Shown in pieces: positions 10,901 to 20,254 of a stretch of 64,000 nt of DNA. Position 1 is the stretch's first letter; every line of letters begins with the position of its first letter. The notes under the pieces were generated by a model. That model ran no database searches and had not been told where the DNA came from. It saw only the letters and a list, made by a program, of their open reading frames with translations. The position numbers and the translations under genes are program-made. Source of the stretch: Lampris incognitus (Eukaryota; Chordata; Actinopteri; Lampriformes; Lampridae); the NCBI RefSeq assembly GCF_029633865.1, contig NC_079217.1, forward strand, positions 59,901,675 to 59,965,674, written 5' to 3'.

Positions 10901-13900
10901 TTTGGTTCCTTAATTTCGTGCACTAAATCATTGCTCTACCCCAGCCTGTCTCTGCTGTCTGCATTTGGGTCCTGTGTTCCTGCTCCCAGCGTGACAGTAC
11001 ATCCATCCATTATCCAAGCCGTTTAGCCCAATCGGGGTTGCGAGATGCTGGAGCCCATCCCAGCAGTCACACGTATGTACAGTACGTTGTACGTGACAGT
11101 ACAATCCGACCAAATATGGACCCAGCAAATGGTTCATTTTTTCGGGGAATACATAAGCCTGATTCAGAGCCTGTGCCTGGTGTGACTAGCTTCCGGCTAG
11201 GGGTTATCCGGCTTGCTAGCCATCATCCTTTCTCCCAGTCTGATAGCGTTGGGCCTGCTAGCCGCCAGCCGGCATACCGGTCGGTAAACCACCAGTCTAT
11301 TCAGTGCTGAGCCGGCTCCAGCCCTGAACCCACCTGGCCCGGGGAGGTCCCCATAGTTTCTGCCAGCCTCCCAGGCTTTGTGGCAGGTAACCCAGTGTTT
11401 CATTGGGCTGTGTTGCAACCAGACCATTATGTTCCGGAGCCCGTCCAGTCAGACCCAGCAAGCCTACTGTCCCCCAGCCGCTGGCCACCCCGGCTGACGT
11501 CCTGCCCGTCTACCAGCCAACGGCCGATACTTTCCTCCTGTTCCTGTGCTGCCGGCTGACCTGTCACTATGCGCTGCCCAGCGTCTTTGCTGCCCAGCAT
11601 CCCAGAGTTTTCACTGCCCAGCACTACAGCAACTCTGCATCCCAGCACTACACCACTGACATCCTTCCTGTTCCAGAGTGGTGGGTGTGTCCTTGCCGAC
11701 ACCCAGCCTGATTCTATTGCGGTATCTCCAGTGGCCCAGCTTCCCATGTCTCCAGTGGCCCCATCTCCGACGCCTGCACCCCGAGCGGCCCCACCTCCGA
11801 CGCCTGCACCCCGAGCGGCCCTGTCTCCGACGCCCACACCCTGGCCACCCTCCCAATCGTTGGCGCCCTCCGGTCCAGGCCGCCTGCCTGAGAGCCCTGG
11901 CCCTATTCATCCGCTCCCAGACCCCTTGGTCCTGAATCAGTACTGGCAGTGGAAAAAGTGATATTGGTGCATCCCCACAGAAAAGATATGAAAAAAATCT
12001 ATACAATAATAACACAAAGAAAATGTTAAGTTTAAGCCAGGTAATGTTTACCGTGGTGATATTGACTTGACCTGGAAACATGCTACCCCAAAAAACACAT
12101 TATATAAAAAAAAATTTTTTTCTGTTTTGTTAGGAAGTCATTCAGAATCCTTTACCATATGTATTTTCATAGGTGATTGTATTTTGTTGCTGATTCTGTT
12201 TGTGTGCTGATGTGAAGTGGAGCCACTTGTGATGCCAAATGGTAGTGTCTTATCTGATTTGACAACACTGAGAAGCGCACGCTCACACACATACACACCT
12301 TGATGTACTTGTAAGACTTCAATTCACTGAGATTCTCTTCCAGGAAGAGCAGATAGAGGGCGAGGTCATCCCATTGGCCACCAGGCGTGGGCAGAACGCT
12401 CACAGTTGGCAGGGATTGGTAGGTTTCCAGGAAGCGCGCGTATCCGTGGCAGAAGAGCGGGCGGAGGCTGGCATAGATCACCACCGGGATCAGCCCAATG
12501 AACAAGACCAGGTTGACGAAGCTGTAAACAGAATAAAACTAATTCCGATTTTCCAACCTTATCACTCTCCATCTGCGACAGGGATAGCACATGAAAAACA
12601 CCTACAGTTGTTGCATATCTTGTCTCGTCTGGAGTATTTTTGTTTTTTCCTGGCCACCAAGTTACGTGTTGTGATGTCATTTGGCTGCCAGAAAAACTAA
12701 AAGCCTAGCAGGGTTTCAAAAACGCTAATCTACTCTAAAGGCGTCGTTCAAAGAACATCCTCATTCTCTCAGCTACGCCAAGTTTGCAGTGGTGGAATGC
12801 AACACCAGCACAGAGGATTTGATGGACCACGATACAGAAGCTAGCGTGCTGCAATGTATTCTGGTACATGTAGGCACGGTGAGCAGGAGAACACTAGCCT
12901 GGGAACCAGATGAATTTGCAAATGCTAATTATATGCCAGATCAAATGTAAAACATGAGCTTGCAGATTCATCTGGTTCCCAGGCACTGATTTCTCCATCA
13001 ATCTAGTACCCAGTGAGGACTTCATTGTGTCAACCCACTACATTACTCAACAGTACTGGTTACACATAAATTGTTTTAAAAATTAATTATATAATAATTA
13101 AAAAAACAGTGAAGTTACAGAAATAAACTAATACACGGAAAGTAAAAAAAATTCCTTCAAAATATCAACTGTAGTTCCTTTGCAAACAGTAACCCTATCA
13201 AAAAATTTCTGCCTCTAGTAAAATATCTGTAGAACCTAAAAGCAATATCACTATTGCAACCAAAATTCCAGACAATATCTAGTCTTATATCACGATTTCG
13301 ATATGATATTGATATGTCGCCAAGCTCTCACTCCCACACAACTAAATAGCCATAAAAACAATCTGGAAGATACTTGTCTGCCCTGGCATGTTGAAATAAC
13401 ATTTTGTATAGGGGAAGAAAAAAAAGCAATTGTGTCCAACCTGAGCAGGGAGAACACTCCTACGGCGATGAGCTTGCACTGAACCTTGTCGGGGACGGAG
13501 GAGTCGGAGGAAAGGAGGCCTGTACGCAGGGAGCAGCCGAACTCGTCGGTGACGGAGGCCAGGCGGAGGTAGTAGCCCAGGTAGACGCAGGCGCACAGCA
13601 GCGTGACCAGCGTCAGACCGCGACACAGCAGGTATCGACACAGCAAGGCCCGAGAACAGCGCTTCGTCATGAGGTACTTCTCCACCAAAGGGTACATGAA
13701 GCAGCCCTCCGTGGGGTCACTGGTACATGGTAGATGTGAGAGCGTGAGAGAGAGATTGTGTGTGTGTGTGTGTGTAAGAAAGCGTATTCTCTTTTCCTTC
13801 CTTTAACCAAAGAAAATGCTTTTTGAAGAGTACTACTTATTGATGGTAATCTCAATTTTGGTTACGATCATCGTCATCCCTCCTTGTAATAGCAAGAGTT

Positions 13901-16900
13901 AAGGCTGCACAATTATTTGTATATAAATCATGATTTTGGTATTGGCTTCCACAATTAACTGGTCATGGCCAGGGGTGATTATTCCCACAGGGTTTATTTC
14001 TGGTGTGAAAAAAATTTATTTGAAGATTTGTACATTTGAATTCTTATGTATTTATAGGTTTATAAAATACATTATGAATGTGAAGGTAATTTTTCTGTTG
14101 ATTTAAAATGCTCATCAAAAAAATTCTCTTCCTGGAGAATGTAACCTCCTCTACCTAACTGCCTCAGGCCCTCTCGTTGCTGGAGACTCAACCCTCTCCT
14201 ATTAGCTGATGAACAATGCATACACTTTGTCTCTTATCAAATTAGTTTTTTTGTTTCAACTAATGTTTCCTAAGAATTGTCCCATTCAACCTTATGGGAG
14301 ACACTCAAGGCCTATCTTCGTGGGCAGATAATGGAATAATCTTCTAGGGTAAATAAAGCAAGAGCTTCTAGACTCGATAATATCTCTAGATCCATCACTG
14401 ACATTGATATATATTACTCCTCCTCCCCTACTCCAACCCTTTTCAAAGAAAGACTGCGTCTGCAGACAGAATATGATTTACTTTCTAGACAGGGTGGGAT
14501 ACTAGCTCGGCAAGCATTGTCAAGCTGCTTCTTCTCGCTTAATCACTAAGATTTGCAGTCAAGCAGGGGAAATGGTGACAGACCAGATAGAAATTAACTA
14601 AATTTTAAGCAATATCACAGTAAGATATATGGTTCTGAATGTGATGAAAATCATCCACAACTTGACCCCTTCCTGGAGAACCTAATCTTCCCCTCAGTCT
14701 CGGTCCTACAAAAATGCTCTCTGGGTGGTGAGATTTCTGAGACAGAAATTCTAGAAGCTATTATATCCTTACAAAATAATAAGACACCTGGACCAGATGG
14801 CTTCACCTCTTAATTTTACAAAAAAATTGTGTCCAACTTGTTCTCCCTGCTTCAAGCTATGTTTAATGAATCTCTGTCAGTGGAGTGCCTTCCGCAAACC
14901 CTACAACAAACACTGATAATACTTCTGCCAAAAAAGGATAAAGACCCACTTCAGTATGCCTCATACCATTCGATTTCCTTATTAAATGTAGATTGTAGGA
15001 TATTAGCTAAAATTCTAGCAGCTAGATTAGAGAAGATTTTGCCTCAGATCATATCTTGAGACCAAATGGGGTTCATTCTAAATAGGCATTCCAGCGCATT
15101 CTTGAGAAAACTACTGTATATTATGTACTCCCCTCCGAGCAGCTCCCCTGAAATGGTTGTATCACTTGATGCTGAAAAGGCGTTCGATCGGGTTGAATGG
15201 CAATATACACTCACCGGCCACTTTATTAGGCACACCTGTCCAACTGCTCGTTAACGCAAATTTCTAATCAGCCAATCACATGGCAGCAACTCAATGCATT
15301 TAGGCATGTAGACATGGTCAAGACGATCTGCTGCAGTTCAAACCGAGCATCAGAATGGGGAAGAAAGGTGATTTAAGTGACTTTGAACGTGGCATGGTTG
15401 TTGGTGCCAGACGGGCTGGTCTGAGTATTTCCGAAACTGCTGATCTACTGGGATTTTCACGCACAACCATCTCTAGGGTTTACAGAGAATGGTCCAAAAA
15501 AGAGAAAATATCCAGCGAGCGGCAGTTCTGTGGGCGAAAATGCCTTGTTGATGCCAGAGGTCAGAGGAGAATGGCCAGACTGGTTCGAGCTGACAGAAAG
15601 GCAACAGTAACTCAAATAACCACTCATTACAACCGAGGTATGCAGAAGAGCATCTCTGAATGCACAACACGTCGAACCTTGAGGCAGATGGGCTTCAGCA
15701 GCAGAAGACCACACCGGGTGCCACTCCTGTCAGCTAAGAACAGGAAACTGAGGCTACAATTCGCACAGGCTCACCAAAATTGGACAATAGAAGATTGGAA
15801 AAACGTTGCCTGGTCTGATGAGTCTCGATTTCTGCTGCGGCATTCGGATGGTAGGGTCAGAATTTGGCGTCAACAACATGAAAGCATGGATCCATCCTGC
15901 CTTGTATCAACGGTTCAGGCTGGTGGTGGTGGTGTAATCGTGTGGGGGATATTTTCTTGGCACACTTTGGGCCCCTTAGTACCAATTGAGCATCTTGTCA
16001 ACGCCACAGCCTACCTGAGTATTGTTGCTGACCATGTCCATCCCTTTATGACCACAGTGTTCCCATCTTCTGATGGCTACTTCCAGCAGGATAACGTGCC
16101 ATGTCATAAAGCTCGAATCATCTCAGACTGGTTTCTTGAACATGACAATGAGTTCACTGTACTCAAATGGCCTCCACAGTCACCAGATCTCAATCCAATA
16201 GAGCACCTTTGGGATGTGGTGGACTGGGAGATTCGCATCATGGATGTGCAGCCAACAAATCTGCAGCAACTGCGTGATGCTATCATGTCAATATGGACCA
16301 AACTCTCTGAGGAATGTTTCCAGTACCTTGCTGAATCTATGCCACGAAGGATTAAGGCAGTTCTGAAGGCAAAAGGGGGTCCAACCCGGTACTAGCAAGG
16401 TGTACCTAATAAAGTGGCCAGTGAGTGTATGTTTTCAACCCTAAATAAATCCAGATTTGCTGATGCCTTCATCTCTTGGATTAGAGTACTTTACTCTCAT
16501 CCTTTGGCCAGTGTGATCACCAATGGACAACAATCTAAGCATTTCTCACTCGGCAGGGGTATTCGTTAGGGCTGCCCCTTGTCACCCCTTCTTTGTGCTA
16601 TCACCATTGAGCCCTTAGCCATCGCTCTTAGACAGTCCAGAGAGTTTTTGGGTGTGGAATGTTCGGGCCTAATTTATAAACTGTCTTTGTACACAGATGA
16701 TCTTCTGTTGTATATTTTGAACCCCTTAATTTCCATTCCTCCTATTATTGATATTCTTACTAAGTTTGAAAAAGTTTCAGGATACAAAGTTAACTTTCAG
16801 AAAAGTGAAATGTTCCCCCTTAATCAGGCAGCTACCCTAATTTCTATCTTGTAGTGGTTATGGGGATACATACTTCCCCTTATTGAGCTAGTTGGAACGT

Positions 16901-19900
16901 TGGGTTACAGCTGCTGTTTTCTCAGTTCGGGTTTGCAGTGATACACTTCCGCTGCGCGGGTTTTTGTTGTTGTTGTAATGGTGGAAGGAATAAATGGTGC
17001 AAGTTGTGTAGCCGAAAGAGAAAGTTGTCACGACTCCTGCTTGAGCTCCTCTACAATCTCACATTTCCCATCCAAGATAGTCAAAAATGGCTTTAACCAT
17101 CTTGGGGTTGAAATCACACGCACTTTCTCAGCTCTTTTTAACGAAGAATGTAAACAAATTTTGGCTGGATGGATGAAGCTCCCGCTGTCCATAGTTGGAT
17201 GAGTCAATCTTATTCAAATGATGACATTACCAAAATTTACTTATCTATTCCAAAATATCCCCATTCTGATCAAGAAGTCTGTTTTTAATTCATTAGAGAA
17301 GAGTATAACTTTGTTTATCTGGAGTGGTAAAGCACATAGAATTAAAAGAAGCCCACTGCAGAGACCTAAAAAGCTTGCTGGCCTTGCGCTACCTAATTTC
17401 ATTTATTATTATTGTGCTTGCAACATCAAGAAAATATTATCCTTGATGGGGGAATGTGACAGACAGCTGTGAGGCCTGGGTACAAATGGAACACGCTTCC
17501 AGCCCACTTTATTTCCACTCCTTAATTTGTGCCTCCTCACCCACTCCTCAAAGCCAATTTTCTTCCAACCCAATAGTGTGCCATTCAGTTAGAATTTGAT
17601 CACAATTTAGGAGACATTTTAAGTTGCATACGACGTCAGTACTTTCCCCTATCCAAAATAACTACAACTTCTCGCCTTGTCTCTCTCTGACTCTACCTTT
17701 GGAGTTTGGTTCTAAAAGGGAATCAAGTCACTTTTTAATTCATACGTTGATGGAACATTCGGTTCATTTACACAACTTTCCCAAACGTATGAGCTGCCAA
17801 TAACTCACCACTTCAGATATCTCCAAATCCGATACTTTGCCCAGAAAAACATTATTTCTTTTTCAAATTTGCCCACAAACAATACAATCGATCACATTCT
17901 TTCTTTATCCCCACACTGCAAAGGCTTAATATCAATTCTTTATGACAGAATAAGTAATATCTCCCCTCATTCATGCAAGTTGTTAGGAGACTTTGGGAAG
18001 AGGACCTTGGAGGGGAAATGACGGATGATGACTGGGAGGCTGCACTTGGCTTAATACATACCTCCTCACCATGTGCAGGACACAGCTTAATACAACTAAA
18101 GGGTGTTTTGAGAGCACATTTGATCAACACTAGACTGGCCAACATTTTTCCTAATGCAGACCCTTCCTGTCCTCGCTGTAAAAGTTAACCTGCAGATCAC
18201 ACACATATGTTCTGGTCATGCCCTAACCTTAACACATTTTGGACCAGTATTTTTAATGCCTATAGCAAGATGTTTCAAAAAAGACATTCCTCCTAACTCC
18301 ATATGTGCCCCATTTGGTTTTGCTCCAGAAACTTGTACCTTTAAAGGTAAAGCACATGTAATTATAGCATTTACCTCCTTGCTTGCTAGACGTCTCATTG
18401 TTCTCTCATGGAAGCAACAAGCATCACCTAATTTTTCCAGATGGATTAAAGACATTATGCAGTTTGGAAATTTGAGAAAAGTTTACGAAGATTCGGAACC
18501 TCTTTTTCCAGTATTACAAGAGCTTACAAATCCCACTCAATAAGGACGATTAGAGATAGACTGAGGTGGCAAAGAACTCCCCCCTCCTCTCACCCCCCCT
18601 TTTTTTGTTGTCTGTTTATTTTTCTCTTTTCTATATGTATGTGTGTATTTTCAATAAAATGTATGGCAAGATATATGTGCAATCTGTGTACTAATCTATG
18701 TATATGGATTAGGTATAATGCATTTATGGATACGTAGTTCCATATATTCATGTGTATGTGCGTGAAAAGGTATTGCGAAAATCAATAAAAATTGCTAAAG
18801 AGAAACAAATTCTCTTCTCCAAAATGGACGAATAATCGTGATAAATAATTGTGATTACAATATTAAGCAAAATAATCATGATTAACATTTTAGCCATAAT
18901 TATGCAGCCCTAAGTAAGAGTAGTAGTACGACACACACACCCTCCGCCCTGAAATCAACCCGGCATGCACACAGGAAGCCATACCTGTCTGTGGAGGGGA
19001 GGCCTGAGGTGGCCATGCGCTTGGCCAAGGTCACGGCCCGGTTGTAACATCGGTCCAATTCCTCCATGATGAAGCCCAGGTCTGACTGCAGCAGCGGTGC
19101 CGCGGAGAACCGCCAGAACAGTGCTGGGGTGTACATCAACACTGCCACCAGCAACAGAATGTAGGGAAAGAACTGAGAGGAGAGAAAATAAAATGGATAG
19201 AAAACACTGAGAACCTCTTCACAGCAACAGCTCCTAAAATGCCGGTAGTATTAGTGAAAATGTAACAGACATTAAAGATCCTGCTCGAACCAGGTTTAAC
19301 CAGTGTCTCCTGTTAAGCCCATACGAAACAATCGATTTTTATGATGCCGTTATTGTAACTCCTGTATCGGCACATGGCGTGAAATGGCTCCTCACTGGTA
19401 TTTGCACAAACTCCTTATGTGCAAGCGTAACTGGCCCATAAAATTCTTTTTTGTTTGGATTGATTTTATGACCACATGGTAAGACTGAACCGGCCTCATC
19501 CCCTTTACACTGGGACAAAAGATTTGGTTTAAAATGGTCTGTAACGCGCGACACACTCCTGTGTACTGGAAAAAGGCAGATCGTGTACTATGTGTAATAG
19601 CTATGTTAGATGTAGCTAGTGTGGCGGGCGGGGTGCAGTTTGGACATGTATCTCTGCATATATTATTAGAACTCGCTTGACAAAAATCCAACTTGTTGCA
19701 GTCGGTACTGCTCAGCAAGTCCCGCTAATAGATACCATGCCAAGATATTACATACAAGCCCCGTTTAACAGCAGGAAAAGCCAGAATGCTGTTGTGACTG
19801 CAAGTAACGAAGAGTTATATTTAATACAGAGGACCACAAAGAGGCCATAATCTGTTGAGAGGTCAACTTAAATATTTTTTGGAGCACAGCTATCTCTGTA

Positions 19901-20215
19901 AATATTGCATATGCAACCTTTTTTTTTGTGTGTGGATATTTTAGCCCATCACTTTTTAAGCATTATACCTTTCCCGCAACAGGTAAGTACAGGTTCGGCA
20001 GGGAGGTAAGCATTAAATATGTTTAGGCTTTCATAGGCTATCAAAAATTAGGATTCTGCTGCAGAAGAACACAACTAATTCTGCCCAAAACAAAACCATA
20101 TAAAATGTTTATGCAGAAATTGCGTCCTCATAAATTCAAATTTAAGATAAGTTAATAACTTTTAAGGCCAAATATTTGTAAAATTGAATCTACAACAGGA
20201 CAGGCAGACACTCTG

Positions 20216-20254
<39 letters not shown>

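Larger units (their letters stand above)
9640..11970. repeat. MITE split into two halves by about 2.2 kb of other repeats
   Basis: 9640-9735 (AGGGATGCACTGATACTGAT, then TTTTACTCAAGACTGAAATC) and 11930-11970 (GAAAAAGTGATATTGGTGCA) are the two ends of the family seen uninterrupted at 42160-42462. The material between consists of SINE and LTR-type sequence that must have inserted or accumulated later. Confidence 0.6.
14280..18690 (+). mobile_element. L1-like LINE, truncated and multiply interrupted
   Basis: Reverse transcriptase blocks are readable: TPGPDGF (14790), [20 protein letters not shown] (14910), [14 protein letters not shown] (15160), then after the Tc1 insertion [34 protein letters not shown] (16573) and LYTDDLLLY (16690). 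The C-terminal part continues as [42 protein letters not shown] (17310) and ends with CPRCKS (18170) and an AATAAA near 18653. The Q of the RQGCPLSP motif is a TAG stop and other frameshifts occur, so it is inactive. The clade resembles fish L1 elements. It is antisense to panx1. Confidence 0.85.
13900..18915. repeat. Inverted MITE ends flanking the LINE nest
   Basis: TTAAGGCTGCACAATTATTT at about 13900 and the complement of TTAGGGCTGCATAATTATGG at about 18897-18915 resemble the two ends of one fish MITE. The intervening 5 kb is largely the L1 LINE and its own insertions, so the MITE appears to be the oldest layer. Confidence 0.45.

Noticed and set aside
11427-12081. Pro/Arg/Gly-rich frames on both strands
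   Set aside because: They arise from a short GC-rich tandem repeat (CCGAGCGGCCC-type) in a retroelement remnant; no gene evidence.
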